Positions 9,177-20,971 of a stretch of 64,000 nucleotides of DNA are shown here, piece by piece; positions within the stretch are counted from its first letter, which is position 1; each line of letters begins with the position of its first letter. Where the stretch lies: NCBI GenBank assembly GCA_024500155.1, contig CM044871.1, positions 74,136,402 to 74,200,401 of the forward strand. The letters are read 5' to 3'. Made by a program: the position numbers and the translations under genes. The stretch is from Chenopodium formosanum (lineage: Eukaryota > Streptophyta > Magnoliopsida > Caryophyllales > Amaranthaceae). The notes below the pieces were generated by a model. That model saw nothing but the letters and a program-made list of their open reading frames with translations, was not told the DNA's origin and ran no database searches.

Positions 9177-9193
9177 GTCATGAACCCATGCGA

Positions 9194-10358
9194 CTAGGCG
9201 TAGAACTTTTTGAGTTGATCCAAGTTGGTTAAGTTATGGAAGCCGTTACCGTCCATGTCTACCAATTGTGTCGCTCCGCCGGACAGGATGGCTTTAACAA
9301 TGTACGGGCCTGATCAGTTCGGTCTGAATTTTCCTCTTGGATCTAACACATTTTTTCGGAGGGCCTTAAGCACTAGGTCACCCTCTTTGATATTCCTGGT
9401 CTTGACTTTTTTATTAAAATGTCGTGCCATACGCTGTTGGTAGGTTTGGACATGATGCAAAGCTGCCAAGCGTTTTTCATCAAGCAAGACCAGTTCGTCG
9501 TATCTTGCTCTAATCCAGTCGACTTCATCTAGTTGGCTTTCCAATGCGATTCGGAGAGAAGGTATCTCGAGCTCGATTGGTTGTACAACTTCGACGCCAT
9601 AGACCAAGGAAAAGGGGGTAGCCCCTGTCGATGTACGGACAGAGGTTTGATAACCCCAAAGGGCGAAATGTAGCTTACTTGGCCAATCTTTATAATTTTC
9701 CGTCATCTTTTCGATGATGGTCTTCACGTTTTTGTTGGCCGATTCGACTGCTCCGTTTGTTTGTGGTCTGTAAGGTGATGATCGATGATGTTTGATGTGA
9801 TATTTCTGCAACAATTCCGCGCATTCGGCTTGGAAATGTGTTCCATTGTCACTGATCATCTCATGTGGTACCCATAGCGGCATATAATATTTTTCTCAAT
9901 GAATTGAGCTACATGTTTTGCCGTCAGCTTGGCATATGAGGCTGCCTCAACCCATTTGGTGAAGTAATCGATTGCTACGAGAATGAATTCATGCCCCCCT
10001 TGTTCTGGTGGTGTGATTTTTCCAACGATGTCGATGCCCCAAGTGGAGAAAGGCCATGGAGAAGTATACGTGTAGAGAAGTGAAGGTGGAACATGTTGTA
10101 AGTTTGCATAGATTTGGCACTTCATACATTTCTTGACGTACTCGTGACAATCTCGCTCCATAGTAGTCCAATAGTAACCTTGTCATTGAATCTTTTGGAC
10201 TAACATCTTTGCATTCATGTGAGTTCCACTTATACCAGCATGAAGGTTTTCCATGGTTTTATGTGCTTCTTTTTTAGCTACACATAAGAGATTCCTTCCT
10301 GTTGCGGTTCTCTTATGGAGTTCTCCCCTGATGAGCACATACTGTGAGGCCAGGAGCC
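9194..10358 (-). pseudogene. Integrase region of element A pol
   Basis: Read leftwards from 10358. A zinc-finger end contains KKCMKCQIYA, with a stop just before QGYYW (near 10190). The core contains STWGIDIVGK, ISDNGTHF and NGAVESANK, matching the D, D and E positions of retroviral-type integrases. The C-terminal part ends ...LKKFYA at 9194. A one-base deletion near 9884 (relative to copy C, 32457-32461) and a TGG-to-TGA stop near 9314 break it. If intact it would insert the element cDNA into the genome. No chromodomain is visible, as expected for the Tat/Athila branch. Confidence 0.9.
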
Positions 10359-11357
10359 TCAAAGCCGGCGTGCCCTTTTACCAGTATTAGGAGGATACTC
10401 CGCTCTTGTCACATAATTAAGGATGTCTGTATACCATGGTTCTTCATCTTCTTCTTGTTCATCATCAAGTGCATGAACATAAGCTGGTTCATATCTTCTC
10501 TCTATGGTCAGTGGCATTCTGATCGTGTCAGCTGGAATTCGCACCATTGATGCTAACTTAGCTAGTGCGTCGGCGAACTGGTTTTCTTCTCTTGGCAAAT
10601 ACGTATATTCCACTTCATCTAGTTGCTCCGTGAGAGTTTCCAGATGAGCTTGATACGTAGCGAGACTTTCACTCCTCACTTTCCAGCTCTTAGAGATTTG
10701 GTTAATGATTAGTGAGGAGTCACCATAGATTCTGAGTTTCTTGATTCCCAAGGCGATAGCTGTTTCTAATCCCAAAATGCATGCTTCATATTCTGCGGCA
10801 TTATTGGTGACATCAAAGTCGAGCTTCATGGAAATTGGGATGTGTTCTTCATTGGGCGATACGAGCAAGACTCCCACACCACATCCCTTTTGGTTTGAAG
10901 CTCCATCGAAATAGAGCGTCCAACTATCGTCTTTGGTCATGAGTAAATCTTCGTCAGGGAAATCGTACTCATCTTCTTCTTTTTCAGCTTCTTCTAGCGG
11001 AAAGTCTGCTAAGAAGTCAGAAACTGCAGAACCTTTGATGGCCTTTTGTGGCATGAATCTCAAGTCAAATTGAGCTAGATTGACTATCCACCTTGATAAT
11101 CTGCCGTTGAGTGTTGCTTTCTCGAACAGATATTTGAGAGGATCCATCTTAGACACGACATGCACTGTATGAGTGAGCATGTAATGTCTCAGTTTTTGTG
11201 CGGCCCATACAAGTGCGAGACACAATTTCTCGAGTGGCGTGTATCGCGTCTCATATCCTTGGAGTTTCTTGCTCAGGTAATAGATTGCATTCTCCTTGCT
11301 TTCGATCTCTTGTGCTAGCATCGCCCCCATCGTTTCTCTTGTGACCGTAAGGTAGAG
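10359..11357 (-). pseudogene. RNase H and second RNase H of element A pol
   Basis: The first RNase H segment (TMGAMLAQEI, YYLSKKLQGYE, LEKLCLALVWA) degrades RNA in RNA:DNA hybrids. It is followed, after an acidic linker, by a second, archaeal/plant-like RNase H with YFDGAS, NNAAEYEA, YGDSSL and ADALAKL, presenting the D-E-D-D catalytic set. The dual arrangement is known for Tat-clade elements. The frame is the same as RT, but an R-to-stop (CGA to TGA) separates them at about 11358, and a one-base loss near 10365 ends the frame compared with copy C. Confidence 0.9.
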
Positions 11358-12860
11358 TCAAAAAGGAAAGTCAAGTATTGCCGGTGCTAGCACGGGTGGG
11401 TTTGCCAAATACTCTTTGATTTTGTCGAAAGCCTTTTGGCAGTCATTATCCCATGTGACTGGGACGTTCTTCTTAAGCTTCTTGAATATAGGTTTGCATA
11501 TCACTGTGAGCTTTGATATGAACCTACTTATGTACTGCAACCTTCCAATGAAGCCTCGAATCTCCTTCTCATTTTTAGGTGGTGGCATGGCCATGATCGC
11601 TTTTACTTTTGAAGGATCTATTTCAATCCCTCGAGAACTGATCACATATCCAAGTAATTTGCCTGACGTGACTCCGAATGCACATTTTGCTGGATTTAAT
11701 CTCATGTTGTACTTACGGAGTCTTGCGAAAAATTTGCGAAGTGCGACAATATGGCCTGGGCGATCTTTAGACTTGACAATCATATCATCGACATAGACCT
11801 CCACCTCTTTATGCATCATGTCATGTAAGAGTGCTGTAGCTGCTCTTTGGTAGGTGGCACCCGCGTTTTTCAACCCGAATGGCATTACCGTATAACAATA
11901 TGTACCCCACTGTGTGATGAATGTGGTTTTCTCCATGTCTTCTTCGGCCATCAATACCTGATTATATCCGGCATAACCATCCATGAATGACAGGAGTGCA
12001 TGATTTGCTGTATTATCGACCAGAATGTCAATATGAGGTAGAGGGAACCCATCTTTTGGGCTTGCTTTATTGAGATCCCTGTAATCAACACACATTCTGA
12101 CTCTTCCGTCCTTCTTTGGTACTGGGACAACATTTGCTATCCATTCCGGATACTTGGATACTCTGATGAAACCTGCGGCCAATTGCTTCCTGATTTCTTC
12201 TTTGATTTTGAGAGCCACATCTGGTTTCATTCGGCGCAGCTTTTGTTTGACAGGCTTCATACCTGGAATGATTGGTATCGTATGCTGAGCTATATCCCTG
12301 TCAATTCCTGGCATATCTTGGTATGACCAAGCAAATACATCAACAAATTCACTAAGCAAGTTAATTAGCTCTTTGCGTTCATCTTGACTTAGCGTTAATC
12401 CAATTTTTACTTCTTTAACAGTCGTATCATTGGAAATATTAACTGTTTCCGTATCTTCAATAACTGCTGTTTTATTTTCGTGTTCTTCCATTGCTTTTAT
12501 TATTTCTTTGTCATTTTTATCATTAGCAAAGCAATATTGATCAGGGCTAGGGAAATGACACACATCGTAAGCAAAGGTATTCATTTTATTGAATTCACTG
12601 GCTAAAACATCAAGAGAGGCAAGGTCAGCTGCGACCTCACTAGAATTATTAGGACTAGAAAGATAAGGCTCAACAAGAGACTCAGGGCTGAACTCTATAG
12701 CAGAAAGAGGGTCGGCCTCAAACTCTAAGGACTCATCTACAGACTTAGACTCAGACTCGGACTCAGACCCAGATGATTCAGGCTCATCAAACATAGGACC
12801 CTCGCCAGCGGTTATTTCCAACTTCTCTCCACTTGGCGTAGTGATCCTCAATGTCTTGCG
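11358..12860 (-). pseudogene. Reverse transcriptase region of element A pol
   Basis: This 497-codon frame starts at about 12851 after an in-frame TGA. The acidic linker (SESESESKSVDESLEFEADP) is followed by the reverse transcriptase: NVVPVPKKDGRVRMCVDYRD, SFMDGYAGYNQ, MPFGLKNAGATYQR, the catalytic YVDD at 11784-11795, and LGYVISSRGIE. All polymerase motifs are intact, so the domain itself could fold, but flanking stops prevent an uninterrupted polyprotein. It makes cDNA from element RNA in the cytoplasmic particle. Confidence 0.93.
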
Positions 12861-13547
12861 TCATCCCCTTGAAATGTTATCAGCTTGGAAGATTAACTCG
12901 GAGGGATCAAACTCCTTGTTTGTTATGACCGCTTGAACGAGCTCAGAGTTATCATTGCAGACCGGCTTGGATTCATTTTTCTCCATTCCAAAAAGAAGAT
13001 TAATTCCCAGATCATCAGAGTTCAGGCTGGCTGACTTCTCGACTGTGGAGAGTTCTTCATCGAGGAAGTAATAATCGAGGAATACCTCGAATCTTGGTTC
13101 ACGGATCCCATCATGGACAAATGGCTCGGGGAATTCATAGCATGGGAAGTCTTCCCCTTCTTTGATGTACTGGCCGTTGAGAGTGAACGGATATGGATCC
13201 ATGGCCATTTTTGTCTTTGTGATTCGAGCATTGTTGCGAGCCTTCAATTTCAAGGCGGCCCGTTTCAAGTCTTCCTTTGTTGGTTCGAATCCTAAGCCTA
13301 AAGTGTCCTTCTTGATTACACCAGGATGGCCCCAAGATTTAGCCATTTTCTTCTTGAGCCCAAGGGTCATTCCAGGAAAGTGACCTTGCTTCTTCAAAAT
13401 GGCGTTGATACTAGTGTTTGAATAAGGATCGAAGTCGAGATGACACTTTTCCTCTTCTTCGATCGCAAGAACATCATCTAAAGAAAAACCCCAAAGATCT
13501 TCATCTTCCTCGTCGTGTTCAACATGGACGATAGGGGTATCAATAAC
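12861..13547 (-). pseudogene. Protease-RT linker of element A pol
   Basis: In the same reading frame as gag and RT. It holds KKQGHFPGMTLGLKKKMAKS and GLGFEPTKED, a conserved region between protease and RT in such elements. A CAA-to-TAA change at about 13548 and a TGG-to-TGA change at about 12861 relative to copy C interrupt it. Confidence 0.8.
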
Positions 13548-14540
13548 TTAAATGCGCATAGGAGAAGCATCGATAGTAATCGGAATCCCTCCCACTATGG
13601 CTTTCACTTTCTGGTGAAGCGACGACGGAATCGCCTTTAGCTTATGAAGCCAAGGGCGTCCTAACAACAGATTGAAAGAGGCCTTAATGTCCACCACCTG
13701 AAACTTGGTGCGACGCTCAACGGCCCCAGTGGTTATATTCAGTATGATAGTACCCACGGCTTGACGGCGAGTATTATCGTAAGCTCGAATCCCCTGAGTG
13801 GAGGGAGTCAACTCTTCATTCTTTATACCCAACTTCTTTGCAGTACGGAGTGGGCACACATTGATTGCAGAGCCATTATCAACCAGGCTCATAGGAACAT
13901 TCATCTGCCTACACACCACAGTGAGGTGTAAGGCCTTATCATGTTGGTCCCCTTCCGGGGGTAGATCCTTATTAGAAAAGGAAATCAGATTGCTGGTACT
14001 CGACAGCTCAGTAGTGAGGAAGTTGACCAGTCCTTGGGGAGTCATGTCGTCATCGACTCCTATCTTCACCAGAGCATTCATTACAGCCTTTCGATGCTCG
14101 TGGGAAGTGGCCAAAAGCTTCCATACATTCATCTCCACCTTGGTCTTTTGTAGCTGTTTGACCACATCGCTATTCACAGGGTCGATGGGATCAACTATCG
14201 GATTTGATTGTGGTGGAGGTGGAGGTGGGTTAAGTTGTTGCAACCGTCCACTTCTAGTGAGAACCTTGACCTCAAGGTCCCCCCAAACATCTTCACTGGT
14301 GCCGAGAGACGAACAGGCTATATCTTTGGGATAGATATCTTCATCATCACTATCCCAAATCCCATTCACTTCTTCAGTGCTTGAGATAAATACAACTTCT
14401 GGCAGAGGTTCATTTACAGGTTGAATGAGTATTGACGGATCAAAGGATACTTCATCTCCCATGATAGCCAAAGCATCAGAAAGAGGACCTGTTTGAATAT
14501 TAGGCTTCTTGCCCCCTGGAGGGACAGGAAGTTGGTTAGC
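13548..14540 (-). pseudogene. Aspartic protease region of element A
   Basis: The frame from about 14471 reads through SLVDNGSAINVCPL (13863-13905), the D-x-G-S-A type active site of retroviral-like aspartic proteases, then FNLLLGRPWL, the usual hydrophobic-hydrophobic-G partner motif. It would cleave the Gag-Pol polyprotein. It is in frame with gag upstream, so no frameshift is needed between gag and pol. It ends at the stop at 13548. Confidence 0.88.
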
Positions 14541-15788
14541 ATCTATCAGGTCTTGGATTGCGTCTTTCAGCCTCCAACACTTCTCAGTGTTATGACCCTT
14601 GCCTTGATGATACTTGCAATAAGCATTGGGGTCATAGTTGGCGGTCCTATTCTCAGGTCGAGGTTATGGGAATGGTCCAATTGGCATAATCAGTCCCTTA
14701 CTATGAAGACGGTCATAAGCAGCATCATAAGTCATTCCCAAAGGCGTATAAATCCTCCTTTGCCTTTGGAATTTTTGAGGAGGAGCATTAAGGGCCAGCA
14801 CATCATTAATGTTGATATTGTTGGTAGCATTATTGGGCTTAGAAGACGAAGAAGAAGGAGTGTCGTTCTTCTTGTTTTTCCAAGTGCTGTTGTTATTGTT
14901 GTTACCAACAGACTTCATCAGTTCATCTTTGATATTGATTCCAATATCGTATACAGCTTTAAAGGTACTTAAAGGCAGAAACTTCAAGTGTTGCTTGTAT
15001 TTATGCGTCAGATTGGAAATGAACAAGCGAACCATTTCCTTCTCCTTGGGAGGGTCTACTAGGAGTGCAGCTGTTTCTCTCCACCTGCTTAGGTAAGTAG
15101 TGAAGCCTTCATTCTCTTTCTGTTTGAGAATGGAGAGTTCACGTTCAGAAGTCTTGGCCTGAATGTTGCACTTGTATCGGTTCATAAAGCTTTCAGCAAC
15201 ATCTTCCTAGGTCGCGACATGCTTGGATTCTAGGGAATAGAACCACTGTTGACAGGCATGCTCTAAGGAAAGAGGAAACACCGTAGGGAAGAGTGTCACA
15301 TCTACTCCCTTAAGAGCCATAGTTGCAGAAAAAGCCTTAAGAGCCAAATGGAACAACGGGTTATCAGTAGGCTTGAACTTGGGAATATCAGCAGTGGAAA
15401 ATTTTTCAGGGAGTTTCTCTCTTATGGACGAGGAAGTGACAGGCTATTCCACATAAGTGAACTCTTCTGAAATCTTACTCATCTGTTCCTTGATCTTGTC
15501 CATTGCAGCAGCAGTAACACTGTTTTGCTTGTCTTGCTCTACAGTGCTGACTCTAGTAGTGAGTGTCTGCATCATGTCAGACAACCTTTCGATTGTCCTG
15601 TTGAGGTTCTCGATGTCTTCCTTAGTGGCCATTGGTTGAAAGTAGACTGGAGACGGATCTTGTGGAGATGACTGAGGTGGTTTCCTTGTACGCCTCTTTG
15701 GTACGAGAGGTTGTTGAGGTATGGACTCGAACCGTAACAATCTACCCTTGCTTCTTGCCCAAGCGCTGTGACACCGAAACAAATACAC
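14541..15788 (-). pseudogene. Gag of element A
   Basis: Retrotransposon Gag from MYLFRCH (15788) or, more likely, the ATG of MATKEDIENL at 15632, which matches the start context of Gag in D. A coiled-coil-like heptad stretch follows, then the capsid-like block (CQQWFYSLE, RYKCNIQ, LKQKENEGFTTYLSRWRET). After an Asn/Ser-rich linker a Cys/His knuckle CKYHQGKGHNTEKC lies at about 14580-14625. Stops at about 15444 (Q), 15210 (W) and 14664 (probably Q) break it. All are explained by C-to-T or G-to-A changes. It packages element RNA. Confidence 0.9.
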
Positions 15789-16122
15789 CTTTTAATGACC
15801 ACACTTAACCTTAACCCATCCAGATTAAAAAAGAAAAAGAAAAAATTGAAGTTCTACTTATTTATTTATTTTTTTTAATAAAAAAAAAGAAAAACATGGG
15901 AGGATACCATCCGACTTACTCCGAAAAAAAAACGACACAAAAACGAGACTTCCCTAAAATACGGTCAAAAGTGGTGTACGACTAAAAAAAGAAAAGTGTG
16001 TGGACATAACATGTAAGTGATTAGGTGAGGTTATAGACGCGTGTTTTGACCATCTAACTAGACACGACTCAATACTGGACACAAAATCGAGAAAAAAGAT
16101 TGACGGGACACTTTCCTGGGCA

Positions 16123-16234
16123 CCGTGTCACGGTGCAGACTGGCGTGACACGGTTAAGACTTACCGTCAGACGGTAGCCTTTATCGTGTCACGGCACTGT
16201 TCACCGTGACACGGCAGAAAATGCCGTGACACGG
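16123..16234. repeat. Phased palindrome array, element A leader (1)
   Basis: Six copies start at 16123, 16143, 16164 (CCGTCAGACGG), 16184, 16204 and 16224. The spacer CACTGTTCA after the fourth copy is the same as one in the array at 6916, hinting at array-to-array exchange. Copy C lost this array in a deletion. Confidence 0.88.
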
Positions 16235-16749
16235 TGCGCAGTTCCAGGTCAGTTTTGTGATTTTTTTTAGATTTTAATCGATTTTAAGTCCGTACTAATT
16301 ACTATGTGAGAATAAAAACCCTCGGTCATGGGTCAAACAAAAAAGCAAACACATTAGGGTAAGCACCGAACAAACACATAGCATTTAGGCACGATGATGT
16401 AAAAAAGTTCGCAACCTAAAGTCAAGGTCTATGTTCAACTATTGGTCAAGCTTTGGGTGTCAAAAGGGTACCATGGTTAAGAGTTTGGACGCGTTAGCAA
16501 GGCAGCCTCCCTTGAGGGTGTATGCCAACGGGCGGCTCCGTGAGTTCGTGATGAAATCGAACTCGACTCCATGGTTTGGGTAGATTTAATGAGTCGGATG
16601 AACCCTTATTGCCATGAGCGTTTTTGGGTTGATAGAGCTTAAATCCCCCGGGGCTAAGACGCATGTAGAACACATACGTTGTTTCAGAAAAATCGAAGGA
16701 AGTCGACTGTGGGAAAAGAAAATAGGTCACCGGACAGATTTTAGGACTG

Positions 16750-16820
16750 CCGTGTCACGGCAGAAATTCCCGTGTCACGGTACAGTGTACCGTCAGACGG
16801 TACACTGTACCGTGACACGG
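16750..16820. repeat. Phased palindrome array, element A leader (2)
   Basis: Four copies start at 16750, 16770, 16790 (CCGTCAGACGG) and 16810, exactly 20 bp apart. The arm-swapped copy has palindromic flanks (TA...TA). Confidence 0.88.
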
Positions 16821-17039
16821 CAGTCAGAAAATCTGACTGGTGCCCTGTTTGCTTTTGCGCACAATCAAGTTATCCAATTTTTCCTATGGGACAGACCTGA
16901 ATGTGACGTTAAAACGTCTATGCAGATGCAAAAATGCCAAATTAATCACAGGAAATTTTTTTTTCAAGAATCTTTCAAGTCTCATCCACTCATCTTAATT
17001 AAATACCGATCACTTAAATGGATAAATAATTAAGAATCC

Positions 17040-17057
17040 TCCCCAGTGGAGTCGCCA
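17040..17057 (-). promoter_or_regulatory. Primer binding site of element A
   Basis: On the minus strand TGGCGACTCCACTGGGGA lies three bases inside LTR2. This is the type of site described for Ogre/Tat elements and complementary to a tRNA 3' end (tRNA-Arg in Ogre, from general knowledge). Element D has TGGTGACTCCACTGGGGA. Confidence 0.8.
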
Positions 17058-18041
17058 AATTGTAGGCGTCGTTCGAACTGCGCCTACGTTAAGCATGTTG
17101 TGAATATGCTTGGCACTCATAGGAAGTGGGAATTGACATTACGATTAGGGACAAAGCAAAGTAGGGAGCCGCCAACAAGTTTTTAAGGAACTTGTAAACC
17201 GTTCACGGATCATAAAAAGGCAACCACGATAAAGGGACAACGAAGGCAATGATTGACCCGTGAAGGTTACACCCCATTCATAATCCATGAGATTATTAAC
17301 TCCATATGGTTCGGAACCACGAAAGGAGGATCGGGGATGATGGTACGAAGTGAGTCATGGAGTCACATTCGCCTGTATTGGCCTCTACTCGATTCTTATA
17401 TTGAAAAGCATTCCTGTGATCTCAAAGGCATGCAAACAATAATTCAATTCGCTCCAAACTATTATTTAACTAAATTGGTTCAAAATTAATGCACACATAA
17501 TTCTAAATATTTGGTGATCACTTGATTAAACAACAAGATTAAAAAGGAACCTAAACCGGTTGTCCAAATTATCTTATTAGTCGTGATTTTCAATTTCATA
17601 TTCCCATTAACATGCAATATTGTGATCAATAAATATAATAAAATCAATATAAACATAAAAAAAACCAATTTAATCATAATTCTAACAATAGAAAAATCGT
17701 TAGAAAAATAATAATAAAAAGAGCATAACTCTTACTTTGAATCTGTTTGCTTGCAACTACATAATAATAAACGAGTTAGTAACTTCAAGGAAATAATAAA
17801 ACAACAATTAAATTAAATTAAATAAAAACAAGGTTAATTTTGGGGCCAAACCCTCAAACGATTCTACATTTCACGCCTTGGTTTAAGGATAGAACCTCGA
17901 GTAAAATATGGACTCCTTTGAGTGCTTGAAGAAGGAATTTTGAAGTGAAAAGGGTAGGCTAGTGTTTAGGTTAAGAGCATAGAAGAGAGAAAAATAAGAA
18001 TAATCGAATTCTCGTTGCCCCGTTCATCAGAAATGAGGGGA

Positions 18042-18050
18042 TATTTATAG
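18042..18050 (-). promoter_or_regulatory. LTR2 TATA box
   Basis: CTATAAATA on the minus strand, 59 bp from the nearest palindrome. Confidence 0.6.
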
Positions 18051-18109
18051 GGAAATGTGCTGAGGGAGCACACGGAACCCTAAAATGATAAAAACCCTAA
18101 AAAAGTATC

Positions 18110-18336
18110 CCGTGACACGGTCAGACCGTACCGTGACACGGTTAGACTGTACCGTCAGACGGTACAAGTTCCCGTGACACGGTCATTTTTGGAGTGTCGC
18201 GGGAAAATTTCAGAAAACGGAACGGAAAACGCGTTAAGGGTTTACGCGGAAAGGACACGGAACTCCCCGTGTCACGGCAGACCTCCCGTGTCACGGGAAG
18301 TCCCACCGTCAGACGGGAAGAGTTCCCGTGACACGG
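18110..18336. repeat. Phased palindrome arrays in LTR2
   Basis: Starts at 18110, 18131, 18152 (CCGTCAGACGG) and 18172, then a decayed copy. The second cluster starts at 18267, 18286, 18306 and 18326. It lacks the fifth unit seen in LTR1 at 2364. Confidence 0.88.
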
Positions 18337-18891
18337 TCAATTCCAGTCCACTTTTCCGTCTAAATTCATTTTTAACCCTAATTTCTTTCGGCTTTCTGAG
18401 TGCCGATTGATAATTACGGGCTTTTTTCTGACTTTTATTATTCGGGCTAAAATAAGAAAATAATAAATAAAAATAAATAAAATATTTGGGCCAAAAATAA
18501 TAAAATAAAAAGGTTTGGGCTTAAAATTAATTAACAAATTAAAACTATGCTTTTACCAAACACCAAGACATAGACCTTTCGAAAATATGAATTTAATACG
18601 ATATTTTAAGCACTCTCGGGATTAAATACTAAACCCGACCAATGGCGGCGGTGAAAGGTTATTTATCATCGGGCTTGGTTTTGGGGAGACATTTTTAGGT
18701 GTCTACAGAAGCCCCCACTTTGACTGAGTTTGTAGAAACGTCAGTTTCGAAAACGATAGTCAAAGTAGTCGATAGGGACGGAGAATGATTTAAGACGTTA
18801 TGCGATCCTAAATCACTCTGTATACGCCGATACCTGCAGAAAAATGTTAATTCCACAGATAAAAGAGTAAAGGGATAGAATACATATCTGG

Positions 18892-19358
18892 CACCAGTGT
18901 GTCGGTGACAAACGAGTTTGGTATTTTCCTATACTTGAAGGAATCTACCGAGTGACATTGGTTGAAACGCTTTCCATGCTTGAGGAAAGCCGACTGAAGA
19001 GTTTGGTACCTTTCTAAGCCTGAAGGAAGCTACCGGACAATACTTTCCATGCCCGAGGAAAGTCGACAAACGAATTTGGTGTCATTCTATGCTTGAAGAA
19101 TTCCACCGATAATGCCTTCCATACTTGAGGAAAGCCGACAAAGGAATTTCGTGGTTTTCTATACTTGAAGAAAAATCCACTGATGATGCTTTCCATGCCT
19201 GAGGAAAGCCGACTTGGCGGTTTTCTATACTTGAAGAAAAATCCACCGATAACGCTTTCCAAGCCTGAGGAAAGCCGACTTGGCGGTTTTCTATACTTGA
19301 AGAAAAATCCACCGATAACGCTTTCCAAGCCCGAGGAAAGCCGACGGTTGCTGAAAAT
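18892..19358. repeat. Tandem repeat array, copy B
   Basis: Same units as 2930-3396, with the terminal 66-bp units intact and almost no divergence from copy A. Confidence 0.85.
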
Positions 19359-19608
19359 TGATAAGTGTATGGTGGTTTGATTATCCCCGAACATGGGCTG
19401 TAAATGATTCACAATTTTAAGCCGATTATCCGACCATATTAAATGTTTAAAATGCCGCAAAATAGGCTGTGACGCTTGCCAGGGGTAAAATGGTATCAGT
19501 TGGGATTTTCCGCGTAACTGTAGCGAAAAAATAATCACCCAATAAACTCGGAAAGTCAGCCAAACTGGTCAAAAAGCTAAAAATATTCCCTAACCAGGCT
19601 CAGATTTG

Positions 19609-19968
19609 CCGCGCCACGTCAGAAGGTTCCCGTGACACGGTCAGGGATTCCCGTCTGACGGGACTAGTATCCCGTGTCACGGGACACATATTTTCCTTTT
19701 TTTTCTTTTTTTTTTATTTTCGCTGTTTGAATCAGTCAACAACGGCTCTTTTTTGTCATTTTCTGCCTTTAAATCCGCGTGCACCATTTTTTCATTTCAT
19801 ATTTCTTCTTGCTTTCACATTTGCTTTCACCATTCACTACTTTAGCTTCTCTCTTTCCAAAAGCTGCCGCGCCACGCCTGGCGTTAACCGCCGGCCGTTT
19901 GAAACTCGCCGTGACACGGTAACGGCGACCGTGACACGGTAACGGCGACCGTGACACGGTTTGTCTCT

Positions 19969-20005
<37 letters not shown>

Positions 20006-20190
20006 TCTTCTCCTTTTTTTGCTTTGCTGCGGCTGTTTGGCTACTGCGCTGCTGCTGTTTCGTTGCTACTTCTGTTTCTGTTCCTGTACAGCCGTCCAGT
20101 TCACCGGAGCTCCGTCAGCCTTGAAGGTTTGTCGTGACACGGTTCCTCTTGATCTTGACACGGTTAGTCTTTCCCGTGTCGCGGCAGTTG
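19609..20190. repeat. Palindrome arrays upstream of PMD pseudogene B
   Basis: Starts at 19609, 19630, 19651 and 19672 are 21 bp apart. Starts at 19909, 19929 and 19949 are 20 bp apart, one unit more than in A. Decayed copies start at about 20132. A T run of about 34 bases follows at 19971, where A has about 16. Confidence 0.8.
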
Positions 20191-20971
20191 CGCTGGTGAC
20201 CGGAACATATTTTCGAGTTTTGGAGTTCGAATTTCACCAATTTTGTTGTAATTCCTCGATCTTCTCCTCATTTTTGACTTTTTACACACATCCATGTAAG
20301 TTCCCTTTGATTTTTGCTTTGAATTTGCTTCACATAAACAATTTCATGACAAACCCTAAAAAAAAATCAATTTGGGGGTTTTTGATTTTGAAGCTTTATG
20401 TTGAAATTCTTGCCATGATTTTATTTGTATATGTGTACATGTGTGTTTGTGAGAAATTTGAGATAAAAATTGCATGACTTGATGGAGAATTGAGTAAATC
20501 ACCATTTTTGGGTGCTACTTTGTGAAATAATGTTCATGCTTTGAAATGGTGAAAAAATAGTGGTGAATCTTGTGAAATGATGTGTTGATTCATATTTTGC
20601 ATATGTACTATATTGTCATGGAGAACATAGTATTATGCGGCTAGGAGCACTGTAGTATTAGTTTGTCATGGAGAAACTAAATACTATAATTTTTGCCAAT
20701 TTTTAGCCTTGAGGTAAAAATTTATCGTATAATTCAATGAACAACTAAATAACTCAGGAAATGATGCCAAGTATTTAGATTATTATTTTGCAATTTAAAA
20801 TGTTTAGGACATGATGCTAAACATTTATATTTTGATAAAATTTAGCATATAATTAAATAAACAACTAAATAGCTTAGGAAATGATGCTAAGTATTTAGAT
20901 TTTATTATAAATATGCAACTTGAATTAAATGTTTAGGAAATGATGCTAAACATTTAGATTTTGACAATAGC

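Larger units (their letters stand above)
8720..9193. other. Convergent 3' spacer between the DUF7745-like gene and pol, element A
   Basis: AT-rich sequence follows the stop, then a palindrome cluster, a 27-28-base T run (about 9012-9038) and a conserved hairpin. No gene is supported. Transcripts from both strands should end here, but I see no clear plant polyadenylation signal. Confidence 0.5.
15789..17039 (-). other. 5' leader of element A
   Basis: A 1.25-kb untranslated leader between the primer site and gag, long as in Ogre/Tat elements. It contains a T/A-rich block (15830-15900), two palindrome arrays and a block around 16480-16620 (GGCTGCC..., AAACCATGG) that recurs in the leader of D at about 43660-43790. 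Open frames in it are short and not conserved. Confidence 0.65.
17061..18707 (-). repeat. LTR2: 5' LTR of element A, shared with internal region B
   Basis: TGTAGGCG...TGTCTACA, near-identical to LTR1. It is followed at 18708 not by host DNA but by another polypurine tract and internal region, so it is at once the 5' LTR of A and the 3' LTR of B. A TATA box (minus) is at 18042-18050. A hairpin lies at the 17061 end. Confidence 0.92.

Noticed and set aside
11416..14334. Plus-strand frames opposite pol (for example 11416-11796 and 13798-14334)
   Set aside because: Shadows of the minus-strand pol reading, with no independent domain or conservation.
17040..17057. tRNA-derived gene at the primer binding site
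   Set aside because: Only an 18-bp complement to a tRNA end is present, with no cloverleaf.
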